A stretch of 64,000 nt of DNA from JAQBVV01 sp965249205 (GCA_965249205.1 CBDFLL010000005.1:310001-374000), one strand, 5' to 3'. Shown: positions 17,425 to 27,764, numbered from the stretch's first letter. Numbers and translations are program-made. Notes: generated by a model from the letters alone, not told the origin.

Positions 17425-18252
17425 TCAGGTTCTCAGTAGTGTGTTGATTGAGGTCTTCGCCCGCGTGGCCGCATCCACGCGCTTGACGATCACCGCACAC
17501 GCCAGCGAGTGCGTACCATCGCTTGCGGGAAGGCTCCCTGGCACGACGACCGAACCGGACGGCACGCGTCCGTAGTACACCTCGCCGGTCGCCCGATCGT
17601 AGATCTTCGTGCTCTGCCCGATGAAGACGCCCATCGAGATCACGGAGTGGGCCTCCACGATCACGCCTTCCACGATCTCCGAGCGGGCGCCGATGAAACA
17701 ACCGTCCTCGATGATGGTGGGCGTCGCCTGGAGCGGTTCGAGCACGCCGCCGATGCCCACTCCTCCGGAAAGATGCACGTTCTTGCCGATCTGCGCGCAC
17801 GATCCGACGGTGGCCCATGTATCCACCATGGTGCCCTCGTCGACGTACGCGCCGATGTTCACGTAGGACGGCATCAGCACGACGTTCCGGCCAATGAAGA
17901 CACCGGTGCGCACGGTGGCTGTCGGCACCGCACGGAACCCACCCTCTCGAAACTGCGCGTCGGTGTAGCCCTGAAAGCGCAGCGGCACCTTGTCGAACCA
18001 GGCCGAACCGCCGCCGGCCGGCATCACCGCGTTGTCGTGTGTACGGAAGTACAGCAGCACGGCCTTCTTGACCCACTCGTGCGTGACCCAGGCCCCGTCA
18101 ATTTTCTCAGCCACGCGGATATCACCGGTATTGAGTGCTTCTACCACCTGGTCGAGCCCGTCGAGGAGATCGCGTGGAGCGTCGGCCGGAGACAGATCGC
18201 CACGGTGTTCGAACGCGGCATCGACGACAGAAGCGAGAGCATGTGTAGACAT
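17425..18252 (-). CDS. dapD: 2,3,4,5-tetrahydropyridine-2,6-dicarboxylate N-succinyltransferase
   Basis: A 275-residue enzyme of normal length. An N-terminal helical domain ('VEALNTGDIRVAEKIDGAW', 'EWVKKAVLLYFRTHDNAVM') leads into a left-handed beta-helix of hexapeptide repeats ('RTGVFIGRNVVLMPSYVNIG', 'CAQIGKNVHLSGGVGIGGV', 'EIVEGVIVEAHSVISMG'). It transfers succinate from succinyl-CoA to tetrahydrodipicolinate, the step before DapC and DapE. It sits between those two genes. No defect seen. Confidence 0.95.
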   Translation of the reverse strand: MSTHALASVVDAAFEHRGDLSPADAPRDLLDGLDQVVEALNTGDIRVAEKIDGAWVTHEWVKKAVLLYFRTHDNAVMPAGGGSAWFDKVPLRFQGYTDAQFREGGFRAVPTATVRTGVFIGRNVVLMPSYVNIGAYVDEGTMVDTWATVGSCAQIGKNVHLSGGVGIGGVLEPLQATPTIIEDGCFIGARSEIVEGVIVEAHSVISMGVFIGQSTKIYDRATGEVYYGRVPSGSVVVPGSLPASDGTHSLACAVIVKRVDAATRAKTSINTLLRT

Positions 18253-18284
18253 AGCGGGCGGAGGCCTCGTAGCGTAACCTGAGA

Positions 18285-19472
18285 TCAGCGACAGAATTCC
18301 GCGATGCGCCGAGCGCCTTCAGCGCATGTGGCCACATCAGCGACCAGCGCCATTCGCACGTATCCGCGGCCAGGGTTGATGCCATGCGCGTCACGCGCCA
18401 GATACTGCCCCGGCAACACCGTCACGTGCGCGGCCGCGAACAGCTCCCTGGCGAACCGTTCGTCATCGCCCCCGGGCACGCGCGCCCACAGATAAAATCC
18501 GGCGTCCGGCTCGTGCACGTCAAGCGCCGGCTCGAGCACCGGCACAACCGCTGCGAACTTTTCTCGGTAGCGATCCCGATTGTCGCGCACGAGCGTCTCG
18601 TCGCTCCACGCGGCGATGCTCGCGTGCTGCACCGCAGTGCTCATCGCGCTTCCATGATAGGTGCGATACAGCAGGAACTGGCGCAGGAGCGCGGCGTCGC
18701 CGGCAACCGCGCCGGAGCGCAGCCCAGGCGCGTTTGATCGCTTCGACAGGCTCGAAAACACCACGAGGTTGCGGTACCCATCTCGGCCAAGTCGGTGCGC
18801 CGCCTCAAGTCCACCAAGCGGTGCGTCGTCTTCATCAGGATAGATCTCCGAGTAGCACTCGTCGGATGCGACGACGAAGCCGTGCCGGTCGGCGTGATCA
18901 AAGATCGCGCGCCACGTGTCGAGCGAGAGGACCCGTCCCGTGGGGTTACCGGGCGTGCAGACGTACATGAGTTGCGTACGACGCCACTGGTTCTCCGCCA
19001 CCGAGTCCAGATCAAGGTTGAACCCGTTGGCTCCGCTCTGGTTCAAGAAGATCGGCTCGGCCCCTGACAGCAGCGCGGCTCCCTCGTAAATCTGATAGAA
19101 CGGGTTCGGGCAGACCACCACTGCGCTACGTCGCGATGTATCGACAACCGCTTGCGCAAACGCGAAGAGGGCCTCTCGGGTGCCGTTTACTGGGAACACA
19201 TCACTGGTTGGATCGAGCGCCGGCAGTGCGTACCGTCGGCTGAACCAGGCCGCCAGCACTTCACGAAGCTCGTCGAGCCCGCTCGTGCGTGGATACACCG
19301 CCAGACCATCCAGGTGGTCGACCAGCGCCTGGCGAATGACCTCGGGTGTCGCGTGCTGAGGTTCACCGATCGAGAACCGGATTGGGGGCATCGCCGGCGG
19401 TGTCACGCCGACCAAGAGCGCGTCGAGCCTGGTGAACGGATACGGTTTCAGGCGCGCCAGCGAAGGATTCAG
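18285..19472 (-). CDS. dapC: N-succinyldiaminopimelate aminotransferase (class I/II PLP)
   Basis: A fold-type I aminotransferase. PLP lysine lies in 'VVFSSLSKRSNAPGLRSG', the cofactor aspartate/tyrosine region in 'ASDECYSEIYPDE', and the substrate arginine near 'GINPGRGYVRMALV'. From a TTG at 19415 the product is 376 residues, but the frame upstream reads 'LNPSLARLKPYPFTRLDALL', the usual N terminus of this family, with a CTG at 19472 in place of Met and an AGAGG about 10 nt upstream. I therefore place the start at 19472, 13 bp after the M16 peptidase stop. Together with dapD and dapE it makes the succinylase branch. Confidence 0.88.
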   Translation of the reverse strand: MNPSLARLKPYPFTRLDALLVGVTPPAMPPIRFSIGEPQHATPEVIRQALVDHLDGLAVYPRTSGLDELREVLAAWFSRRYALPALDPTSDVFPVNGTREALFAFAQAVVDTSRRSAVVVCPNPFYQIYEGAALLSGAEPIFLNQSGANGFNLDLDSVAENQWRRTQLMYVCTPGNPTGRVLSLDTWRAIFDHADRHGFVVASDECYSEIYPDEDDAPLGGLEAAHRLGRDGYRNLVVFSSLSKRSNAPGLRSGAVAGDAALLRQFLLYRTYHGSAMSTAVQHASIAAWSDETLVRDNRDRYREKFAAVVPVLEPALDVHEPDAGFYLWARVPGGDDERFARELFAAAHVTVLPGQYLARDAHGINPGRGYVRMALVADVATCAEGARRIAEFCR

Positions 19473-19485
19473 AACGTCTGAGCCT

Positions 19486-22377
19486 CTACCTGGTCTCCGG
19501 CAGCAGCGTCACCTGCACATACCGGTCGGTGTTCAGATACGCGCGCGCGGCATCACGCAGGGCACGCACGGTGAGCTGCCCGTAGATCGGCTCCATGTCG
19601 AACACCTCTTCGACGTCCTCTCCGAATTCATACTTGGAGACCATGCGGTTCAGGAGATAGGCATTCTCCTGGCTATTCGTCTCGAAGTCCCGCATGAGCG
19701 CCGCGCGCGCATCGAGAACTTGTCCGCGGCTCGGACCATCTCTCTTAAAGTTCTCGACCACTCGAAATGCCGCCCGGACCAAGGCTTCGGTTCGCGCCGG
19801 GTCGCACGAAAAATTGATCGTCACGCGATACTTCCCCGCCGGATACTTCGTGAAATTCGGCACGACGCGCACACCGTAGGTCCCGCCGAGATCCTCCCGC
19901 AGGGTCCCCTGTAGATTACCGGCGAGGCTTTCCGCCATGACCCTGGCGATCACCCGATGGGACTCGTCGTTCTCGAACGCACCGCTGAACACGATGCTGA
20001 CCTGACTCCTCGGGGCGATGCCGCTCCGCACCTCTCGTTCGACCACGTCAAGCGGCGCGTTCATGCCGATGTCATTGGCCGCCTCGACTCTGCCAATGCC
20101 CGGGAGACTCGCCACGTACCGCTCAACGAGCGGCCTCATCGTCGCGAGGTCAAAGCTCCCGACGAAGACGAACGTGAAGTCGCTGGCATCGGCGAACCGG
20201 TCCTGGTAGAACGCAAGCGAGGTCTCGAGGTTCATCTCCGCAAGTCGTGCTGCCGTGAGCGGCCGCGCGCGGAGGTGGTCCTGGCTCAGCGCCGCGTCGA
20301 GCGCCTCCTCGAACACAGTTTCAGGCACGACCCCACGGTTGGCCAACGCCACGTTCCACTGCTCGTTCAGGACCTCGAACGCCACCGGATCCGCGCGCGG
20401 CGCGGTGAACCTGAGATAGAGCAACTGGAACATCGTCTCGAGATCCGCGCGGGAGGTGCCGCCGACAAGGCCCTCCGTCGTTTCGTCAATGTCGGCTCTG
20501 ACAAACGCGTTGGTGCCAGCCAACACCTTTTCCAGATCGAGGAGGCCCAACTCGCCAAGTCCTCCCTGCGAAATGACGGCAGTGGCCGTATCGGCGGCAA
20601 CGAAATCCTCGTCGGTGGCGATCGACGTGCCGCCAGGGCTTACCGCCCGAAACAAAATCTCATCCTGCTGGAAGGTTGTCGGCTTGAGCACGACCCGCGC
20701 ACCGTTGGACAATCGCCACTCAGTGATGCCAAGGTCCTCGTCGGTCACCGTCGCCGCGATCTCACCGGCCGCCGGCAGATCAGCCAGCAGCGGCTGCGTG
20801 CTGACGGAATCGACATACGCCGTCAGCGGTGCGCCGTCGGCCGCCGAGATGACCCGTGCCAATGCGGCTTCGCTGGGTAGGGACGCCCGGTCGTTCTCGG
20901 GCGCCGTAATCGCGACGAGCCGATTGCCATCCGGCATCCAGCCGGCGGCCAGGCTGTTGACCTCCTCCAGCGTGATTTCCGGCAGGAAGCGCTGGTTCAG
21001 GCCGAATTCGTACACGATGCCCGGGATCGGCTCGGCCTGGATGAAGTTGCGTATGAACTCATCGGCCAGCGGCCCGGAGGGACTCTTGTCCTTCTCGATC
21101 ACCGCTCGTTGCAGCCCTCGTTGCAGATTCAACTTCTGCCGAGCCAGTTCGGTGGAGGTAAAACCGAAACGGATCACGCGATCGACCTCGGCGAAAAGCG
21201 CCGCTACACCCGCTTCCACTCCGCCTCTGGCGACAAGAGCATCCAGCGTCGTCATCTCCGCCGTGCGCACAAAGAGTCCACGTCCGGTTCGGGCCGCGAG
21301 AAACGGCGCGTCCGGCGTCTGGGCGATCTCGTCGAGACGTGCGGACAACATGCCGCTGAACAGCCCCCCAACCATGTGCTGCCTGTAGTCATCGAGCGTC
21401 ACCATCGGGCGTGACGCTCTCCTCCGTGATACGCGAATGAGGGTGCTGGTGACTTCAGGATCCGTAATCACCGAATACACCGTGCCCGGCCGATCGGGCA
21501 CGTCGTAGACCGGCCTTGGTTTCGGAGACGTCGGTGCCTCGATGGAGCTGAAGTGCGATCGGATCTTTGCTTCGATCACCGACGGGTCGAAATCGCCGAC
21601 GGCGACCACGGCCATCAGATCCGGTCGATACCAGTCCTGGTAGAACTCCCGCACGCGGCGATAGCTCACGTTCTGAATGACCTCAGGCGTACCAATCGGC
21701 AGCCGGTCCGCATAGCGCGATCCTTCAAGCAAGAGGGGAAACTGCGCCTGCTGAACCCGCTCATCCGCACCCAGTCCGAGACGCCACTCCTCCAGGACCA
21801 CGCCACGCTCCTTGTCGATCTCGACCGCATCGAAAGACACATCTCGCGCCCAGTCTTCCAGGATCAGCAGCGACCGATCGATCACGGCGGCATCATCGGT
21901 GGGGATCTGAAGCTCGTACACCGTTTCGTCGAAGCTTGTGTGCGCATTGACGTGCGCGCCGAAGCGCATGCCAAGCGATTGCATGAAGGTCCCAAGATCC
22001 TGTCTGGGAAAGTGCCGCGTGCCGTTGAAGCTCATGTGCTCGACCAGGTGCGCCAGCCCGCGCTGATCGTCGTCTTCGAGGACGGAGCCAGCGTTGACGA
22101 CGAGTCGCAGCTCGGCGCGTCCTTGCGGAAGGCTGTTGGCCCGAACGTAGTACCGCATCCCGTTCGGGAGCGTGCCCACCGTAATCAGGGGATCGACGGG
22201 CACAATCTGGTCGACCGGGGCGTCCAGCACCGCCTGGGGGATGGCCGGCTGCTGGGCGCCAGCGACCGCTATGCCGGCGATGACGGCCACTGCCGCCACG
22301 ACCGCCGAACAGAGCAGCGCCGGGCGGACGCGAGTCCGAAGCGCGAGGGACACCGTCTTCATAGGGGCAAAAGGCAT
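19486..22377 (-). CDS. M16-family (insulinase/pitrilysin) zinc peptidase
   Basis: A 963-residue, two-domain M16 peptidase. An N-terminal signal or anchor ('LLCSAVVAAVAVIAGIAVA') precedes the inverted zinc motif H-x-x-E-H in 'GLAHLVEHMSFNGTRHF' with the distal glutamate in the following helix region ('IDKERGVVLEEWRLG'). The C-terminal half repeats the M16 fold without zinc residues, as usual. The product is likely periplasmic and degrades peptides of limited size. Either Met1 or Met6 may start it. It is immediately upstream of dapC on the same strand, but a functional link is not obvious. Confidence 0.9.
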   Translation of the reverse strand: MPFAPMKTVSLALRTRVRPALLCSAVVAAVAVIAGIAVAGAQQPAIPQAVLDAPVDQIVPVDPLITVGTLPNGMRYYVRANSLPQGRAELRLVVNAGSVLEDDDQRGLAHLVEHMSFNGTRHFPRQDLGTFMQSLGMRFGAHVNAHTSFDETVYELQIPTDDAAVIDRSLLILEDWARDVSFDAVEIDKERGVVLEEWRLGLGADERVQQAQFPLLLEGSRYADRLPIGTPEVIQNVSYRRVREFYQDWYRPDLMAVVAVGDFDPSVIEAKIRSHFSSIEAPTSPKPRPVYDVPDRPGTVYSVITDPEVTSTLIRVSRRRASRPMVTLDDYRQHMVGGLFSGMLSARLDEIAQTPDAPFLAARTGRGLFVRTAEMTTLDALVARGGVEAGVAALFAEVDRVIRFGFTSTELARQKLNLQRGLQRAVIEKDKSPSGPLADEFIRNFIQAEPIPGIVYEFGLNQRFLPEITLEEVNSLAAGWMPDGNRLVAITAPENDRASLPSEAALARVISAADGAPLTAYVDSVSTQPLLADLPAAGEIAATVTDEDLGITEWRLSNGARVVLKPTTFQQDEILFRAVSPGGTSIATDEDFVAADTATAVISQGGLGELGLLDLEKVLAGTNAFVRADIDETTEGLVGGTSRADLETMFQLLYLRFTAPRADPVAFEVLNEQWNVALANRGVVPETVFEEALDAALSQDHLRARPLTAARLAEMNLETSLAFYQDRFADASDFTFVFVGSFDLATMRPLVERYVASLPGIGRVEAANDIGMNAPLDVVEREVRSGIAPRSQVSIVFSGAFENDESHRVIARVMAESLAGNLQGTLREDLGGTYGVRVVPNFTKYPAGKYRVTINFSCDPARTEALVRAAFRVVENFKRDGPSRGQVLDARAALMRDFETNSQENAYLLNRMVSKYEFGEDVEEVFDMEPIYGQLTVRALRDAARAYLNTDRYVQVTLLPETR

Positions 22378-22482
22378 AGACGCATTGTAGCCTCAGCCGC
22401 CACTCCAGCCCTCGCCACCCGGGCTAGCCGGCGGAGCGAAGCCTGGTAGCAGCGTCTTGTGGCCGCAGCCGACGGGCTGTCC

Positions 22483-24028
22483 TCAGCGCAGGTCCGCCGG
22501 CCGACACTCGGCGTCCAGCGCGCGCCCGCCACGCGCCACAATCTCGGGCAGGGCGTCCACGTCAGCCCGGCTGGTGTGGAAGTTCACGATGCAGGCCCGC
22601 AGCCAGATACCGCCCCGCAACGACGGCGTTGGACACGAACGCCTCCCCTCCCCGCTGGATGGCATCGAGCAACTGTTCGTTCAGCGCGTTCAGGTACCCG
22701 CTCACGATCGGCTCATCGAGGCGGCTCTCCAGCCCCTTCGGCACAAACCGGAACGTCGCGATACTCAGCGACTGACTCTCGAGCCGAAGTTCTGGATGCT
22801 CGTCAACCGTACGAGCCAGCGCGCGCGACAGCCGGATGTCGTCGCCGATCATCCGCCGGTAGCCCGATGCGCCCGCGTGCTGGAGGGCGAGCCAGACCTT
22901 GAGCGCACGAAACCCGCGCGAGTTCTGCGGCCCGTGGTCGACGTAGTTCACCGCCGCTTCCTCGAAATGGTAGTACGCCGGGTGGTAGGCGAATGCGTTT
23001 CGCAAATGATCGGCGTTTCGCACCAGCGAACACCCAGCTTCGAGCGCTGCATACAGCCACTTGTGCGGATCGACAGCGACCGAATCAGCCTCCGACAGCG
23101 CCAGCAGATCCGCAGGAGCGTCAGGCACCGCGGCCGCGAATCCGCCATACGCACCGTCCACGTGAAACCAGAGATTGTACGCTCGGCAGAGTACCGCGAT
23201 CTCGGGCAGCGGGTCGATGGCACCGGTACTGACCAAACCAGCCGTGCCCACGACCATGAAGGGTGTCGCCCCGTCGCGCGTGTCGGTCTCGATCTGGTCT
23301 CGCAGCGCGTGCACGTTCATGCGAAGCGCCGCGTCCGTAGGAATCCAACGAACGGCCTCGGTGCCGAGTCCACCGAGGTCCGCTGCCTTCTGGATCCAGG
23401 TGTGCGTCTCGGCCGACCCGTAGACCACCAGACGTCGCCCGGCCGCACCGGCCATGCCCTGTTCGCGCACGTTCCACGGTGCCTTCGCGGCGCGCGCCGC
23501 CAGAAAGCAGACGACGTTGGCCATGTTGCCGCCACTCACAAACAGCCCCCCACAATCGGTCGGGTAGCTGATGAGTTCGGCGATCCAGCGGATCGTCTGC
23601 GCTTCGACTTCGCTCGCCGCGGGCGAGAGCATCCATGCGCCAACATTGGGGTTCAGTGCCGAGGCCAGAAGGTCGCCGAGGATGCCGATCGGCGCCGGAG
23701 GCGCGGTGATGTAGCCGAAGAAGCGCGGATGTGCGTTAAACAGCGAGTGATCGAATAGTTCTCGTGCCGCACGTTCGAGCAACGGCCCTGCCGCGGTCCC
23801 GTCCTCGGGTAGCGGGCGGTTCAGATCGAGGGCTTGCCGTACCGTGGTGGGCGCATCGTTTGGCGTGATGGGACGTTTCGGAACCGAGGCGAGTAGATCC
23901 GCAAGCTGGTCGACCAGCGCATGCGCGTGCGCCCTGAACGCGTCTGCATCCATCGCCACCGGGGCGAGTCGGGCGGTAGTGTCGCTCCTTTCGCTGCCTC
24001 TGAAGCGATCTGTGCGGTCCGCAGTCAT
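22483..24028 (-). CDS. PLP-dependent group II decarboxylase, frameshift near the 3' end
   Basis: Aromatic-L-amino-acid/glutamate decarboxylase family. The PLP lysine is in 'SVAVDPHKWLYAALEAG'; 'FHVDGAYGGFAAAVP' and 'FVSGGNMANVVCFLAARAA' also match. The main frame stops early at 22562 after 'VVAGRYLAAGLHRELPHQPG'. One base removed near 22606 restores the expected end in the next frame ('WLRACIVNFHTSRADVDAL', stop 22483). So the real product should be about 514 residues, and a single extra C separates the two parts. This may be a sequencing or assembly error or a recent mutation. Substrate unknown; tryptophan, tyrosine or DOPA are family substrates. Confidence 0.82.
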
Positions 24029-24082
24029 GGTCGTGTCCTGGAAGGAAATGACGTACTCGGGCGCGTGGCAATAGAGCTCATC

Positions 24083-24907
24083 TCACTCACGCAACGCGGC
24101 GAAGAGATCCGTCTCCTGCTCGCGTCCGCCATTCACCAGACTCACCGCACGATAGAAAGACTGCCGGCCCCACAGTGCCTCGTGGTTGGTTTCGGAGACG
24201 TCCTTCAGCTTCGCATACGCCGTCACCTGCGATTGATGGCACGACACCGCCTTCCATACCGTGGGCCACCAGCGGCGGGTGTCAATCACGGTCGTCAGCG
24301 CCCAGTCCGGCCAGGGCGTGGCCTGGCGCTCGACGCCGTCGACGTGGGAGACCAACTTCCGAAACGCCTCCTCGTAGACCACCCACGTCGAGGCCGGCCA
24401 CGCGAGGTAGTACACCTTCGACACCGTGTGTGTCCCAGCACTGCCGGGATCGAAGCCGGAATCGGCAGCGGCCACCACGGCGGACGTCGCAAACTGCGAG
24501 ATGGCGATGTGGTCTGGGTGTCCGTAGGCTCCGTCGGGTGCAAACGTGACCACAACGTGCGGACGAAGCCGCCGGATCTGGACGACAATCTGGCGAATCG
24601 CCTCCCGGGCGTCAGCCTGATCGAGACACTGATCGCGATAGTCGAGCATCGTGACGTCGCGGACACCAAGGGCCGTCGCTGCCGCGTGCAGTTCCGTCTC
24701 GCGAATGGAGGCCAGGGCGTGCTCGCCCGGATGCTCGGGCGTCCCGCGGGCGTGGCCCCTGTAGCGACCGCGCTGTCCGCGTGTGGCCGTCACCAGCGAC
24801 GTCTCGACACCCTCGTCCGAGTAGCGTGCGAGCACGCCGCCAAACCCGAGCGACTCATCGTCTGGGTGCGCCAGCACGGCCATCAGCTTCAAGCGTGGTG
24901 CGTGCAT
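24083..24907 (-). CDS. PIG-L family (LmbE-like) deacetylase
   Basis: A 274-residue zinc-dependent N-deacetylase. The family motif A-H-P-D-D-E is in 'LMAVLAHPDDESLGFGGVL', the second site in 'PDGAYGHPDHIAISQFAT', and 'ETELHAAATALGVRDVTML' also fits. Relatives remove acetyl groups from GlcNAc-containing small molecules such as bacillithiol or mycothiol precursors or antibiotics. The gene starts 7 bp after the antiporter stop and 54 bp before the decarboxylase, suggesting co-transcription. The substrate cannot be told. Confidence 0.9.
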   Translation of the reverse strand: MHAPRLKLMAVLAHPDDESLGFGGVLARYSDEGVETSLVTATRGQRGRYRGHARGTPEHPGEHALASIRETELHAAATALGVRDVTMLDYRDQCLDQADAREAIRQIVVQIRRLRPHVVVTFAPDGAYGHPDHIAISQFATSAVVAAADSGFDPGSAGTHTVSKVYYLAWPASTWVVYEEAFRKLVSHVDGVERQATPWPDWALTTVIDTRRWWPTVWKAVSCHQSQVTAYAKLKDVSETNHEALWGRQSFYRAVSLVNGGREQETDLFAALRE

Positions 24908-24914
24908 GCGGACC

Positions 24915-26191
24915 TCAGCTCGCGGAGGGCTGTCCCACCCCGTAGTACACCAGCACCCGCCGTACCGTCAGCCCCTGCACCAGAATCGAGAACACGACGA
25001 CCGCATACGTACCGGCCAGCAAATAGTCCCGTCCGGGAAAGCTTGGTAGCGAGAGCATCATCGCCACTGAGATTCCCCCTCGAAGTCCGCACCACGTGAG
25101 GATCGGCACGATGCCGCGGCGGTAGGGACCAACGAGGCTCATCGCCGTGATCGGCAGGCTCACCGAGACAACGCGCGCGACGAGCGCAATCGGCACGATC
25201 AGCAGGCCAGCGGCAATCGTGCCAGTCCCGGTAGGCACAGCAAACACCTCCAGACCGATCAGCAGGAACAGTACGGCGTTGAGGATCTCATCCACCATCT
25301 GCCAGAACGCGTCTATGTGCTCCCGGGTCTCGTGACTCATCGCGAACGCGCGACCTGGATTGCCGATCAGGAGGCCCGCGAGCACCACGGCGATCGGGCC
25401 CGACACGTGAATCCAGAACGACACTGTGTACATGAACATCACGAGCGCGAGCGTGATGAGCAGCTCCAGTGAGTGATCGTTCAGGCTCTTGAGCGCGTGA
25501 TAACCCACGTAGCCGAATCCCAGTCCAAGCAGGGCGCCGCCGGCCACCTCCCGCGCAAAAAAGCCTGCAAGGCCCGTCGCGCTTACCGTGATGGCCTCTG
25601 CGTCCGCGCCGGCCGAGAGCCCGGCGACCGACACCAGCGCGAAAAACACCACCACGGCAATTCCGTCGTTGAACAGGGACTCGCCGGCGATTTGCGCCTC
25701 GAGGCTCCGCGGTGCCCTCAGCTCCTTGAGTAGCCCCATCACGGCGATCGGGTCGGTCGGCGCAATCAGGGAGCCGAATACGAGGCAGATCACGAACGGA
25801 ATCTGCACGCCCATCAGCCCGAAGACCCACCACGTGAGTGTGCCAACGATCAGCGTCGACAGCACCACGCCCACGGTCGCGAGCGCTCCGATCGTCCACT
25901 TGTGTTCCAGGAGCCCCTCGAGATCGATGTGCAGCGCACCGGCAAAGAGCAGGAAGCACAGCATGCCGTGCATGAGCGCTCGTTGAAGTCGATCTCGCTG
26001 AGAAAGCCGGTCAGGACCGCCTGGAGTCCCCAGGCCGGGACCACCGCATCCGCCGCCACGATCACCAGCGAACTGACGAGTGCGACCGCCAGGATCCCGG
26101 TTGTTGCCGACAGCTGCAGAATGCGGTGATTGATGTAACCCGTGAGGGCAGCGATCGCGATGAGTACAGCCGCGGTATCGAAGGCGTTCAT
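24915..26191 (-). CDS. NhaP-type sodium/proton antiporter, single-base frameshift
   Basis: A CPA1-family membrane transporter. The N-terminal 70 residues ('FDTAAVLIAIAALTGYINHR', 'GLQAVLTGFLSEIDFNE') are in one frame, the rest ('LMHGMLCFLLFAGALHIDL' onward) in another. The expected join GAG-GCG-CTC is present as GAGCGCTC near 25980, so one G is missing. After the join the ion-binding region 'LIAPTDPIAVMGLLKEL' and 'QIAGESLFNDGIAVVVFF' are intact, with about ten further spans. Function: exchange of Na+ (or K+) for H+. If the deletion is real the gene is dead; two similar single-base faults in one cluster raise the possibility of sequence error. Confidence 0.85.
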
Positions 26192-26233
26192 AATCTGCTC
26201 GGACTGCCGGCGTGGAGATGCGGCGGCCTTGAG

Positions 26234-26647
26234 CTACTTCCAGCCCGTTGACTTGCGCGTGAAGCGGGCCGGCAGCGCCGGCTTGGTCTCCACGACAGGC
26301 TCCGGTTCTGGCTCTCCTGCCGCTTCCTTGATCTCCTGCTCCAGTTCGTCGTCATTGGGCAAACCCGCGAACTGGTCCGCGAACATCACGGACTGCTGCG
26401 ATGGAATTTCGAAACGCTTACCGCAGGCCTTGCATGTGACTTCGTCCTCGAGGCGCAGCAAGTAGTCGCGCACCTTGGCAAACTTGGCTCGATCCTCATC
26501 GCTCGCACTCGGCGGCAACCTGGCCTTCTTCGATCGCCGCGTCCAACGGATCCTGTAGTCGCCGGTCCGGCGACACCTCGGGCACTGGTATCGCCCCGAT
26601 CGGGTTTCAGGACGTTCGTTGAACAGGTCACGTTCATCAAGAGCCAT
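26234..26647 (-). CDS. Small zinc-ribbon protein, function unknown
   Basis: 137 residues from ATG 26647 ('MALDERDLFNERPETRSG'), chosen over a longer frame because upstream codons are not conserved in style. Two C-x-x-C knuckles, 'YQCPRCRRTGDYRIRW' and 'VTCKACGKRFEIPSQ', about 50 residues apart, could bind one zinc. The C-terminal third is acidic and proline-rich. It precedes the antiporter on the same strand. I do not recognise the family. Confidence 0.65.
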   Translation of the reverse strand: MALDERDLFNERPETRSGRYQCPRCRRTGDYRIRWTRRSKKARLPPSASDEDRAKFAKVRDYLLRLEDEVTCKACGKRFEIPSQQSVMFADQFAGLPNDDELEQEIKEAAGEPEPEPVVETKPALPARFTRKSTGWK

Positions 26648-26738
26648 GGCGCATGGTAACAACAATCGAACTGGCGCCGCCGCCCGAGACCGTTTTCCGC
26701 GTGCAGACACGCATGGCGCATGGGAGGATGGAGACAGC

Positions 26739-27764
26739 GTGTCGCACACTCTGCGTGAACGGGCGAGTCGTTTCTGGGAGCGTCACCGAACCCTCATCTG
26801 GATCCTCCATTCCGCGTGGGCCCTGACTGTCGGCACCGCCATCGTGCTGGTCGCGCAGGATCGCTACTACCTCGTGCTGTGGGTGGTGGGCTTTCTGGTC
26901 CTGGCGTGGGCACTCACGCTGTTCTTTGGCAGGGCCACCGCCGAGGGCATCGCCACCGGCGGGAAGTCGCCAGGGCTCGTGCACGAGGTATCGTCCTACG
27001 TCACGCGCGTGACGTATCAGCAAACGCTCTTCTTCCTCCTCCCGTTCTACGCCTACTCCACCGTGATCGACTCCCCCAATGTCGTGTTTCTGGGCCTTCT
27101 GGGCGGCCTGGCTGTGCTTTCGTGCCTCGATCTAGTTTTCGACCGCTGGCTGCGCACCCGGCCCGTCTTCGCGCTCGCGTTTTTCGCCGTCGTTGCCTTC
27201 GCGGCCATAAACCTCCTGCTGCCACTGCTCGTCGGGCTGCCGCCGCGCATCTCGGCGCCGGTCGCTGCGCTGCTGGCTGTGGGCGGGGCAGCGCCACTCG
27301 CGCTGCGCACCATGCGCACCCGGTTTCACGCGCGCCTCTGGCTCGTCGGTGTAGCGATCGTCATTCTGGTCCTTCCGATCGGACTGCCGGGCGTGATCCC
27401 TCCGGTGCCCCTCCGGATGGAGGCGGCCACGTTCGCGTCCGGCATCGACCGCGACACGCTCGACACGACAGGCGCATTTCTGGAACGGGTGTCGGCGGCC
27501 GACGTGAGCGACGCACTTTTTGTGCTCGTCGCAGTCTTCGCGCCCACGGCTCTGCCGGCGACCGTGCAACTGGAATGGTGGCGCGACCGCGAACTGTTGC
27601 GCGTGACGCGCGAGATCGGGATCACGGCGAATGCCGCCAGCTTCCGTGTATGGGACGCGTGGCGCCCCGAGTCGGGAACGGTCTCTCCGGGACGGTACCG
27701 CGTCGTACTCAGAACCGTCGAGCGGCAGGTCTTCGGCGTCGCGACCCTGATGGTTGACGAGTAG
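26739..27764 (+). CDS. Multispan membrane protein, DUF5924/DUF2914-like
   Basis: 341 residues from GTG 26739, which has GGAGG about 12 nt upstream; a longer frame to 26619 overlaps the divergent gene and lacks membrane character. Six or so spans follow ('WILHSAWALTVGTAIVLVA', 'LVLWVVGFLVLAWALTLFF', 'LLLPLLVGLPPRISAPVAAL'). The C-terminal soluble part ('VSDALFVLVAVFAPTALPA', 'SFRVWDAWRPESGTVSPG', 'YRVVLRTVERQVFGVATLMV') resembles the DUF2914 beta domain found after such spans. Role unknown. It is divergent from the zinc-ribbon gene. Confidence 0.65.
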   Translation: MSHTLRERASRFWERHRTLIWILHSAWALTVGTAIVLVAQDRYYLVLWVVGFLVLAWALTLFFGRATAEGIATGGKSPGLVHEVSSYVTRVTYQQTLFFLLPFYAYSTVIDSPNVVFLGLLGGLAVLSCLDLVFDRWLRTRPVFALAFFAVVAFAAINLLLPLLVGLPPRISAPVAALLAVGGAAPLALRTMRTRFHARLWLVGVAIVILVLPIGLPGVIPPVPLRMEAATFASGIDRDTLDTTGAFLERVSAADVSDALFVLVAVFAPTALPATVQLEWWRDRELLRVTREIGITANAASFRVWDAWRPESGTVSPGRYRVVLRTVERQVFGVATLMVDE

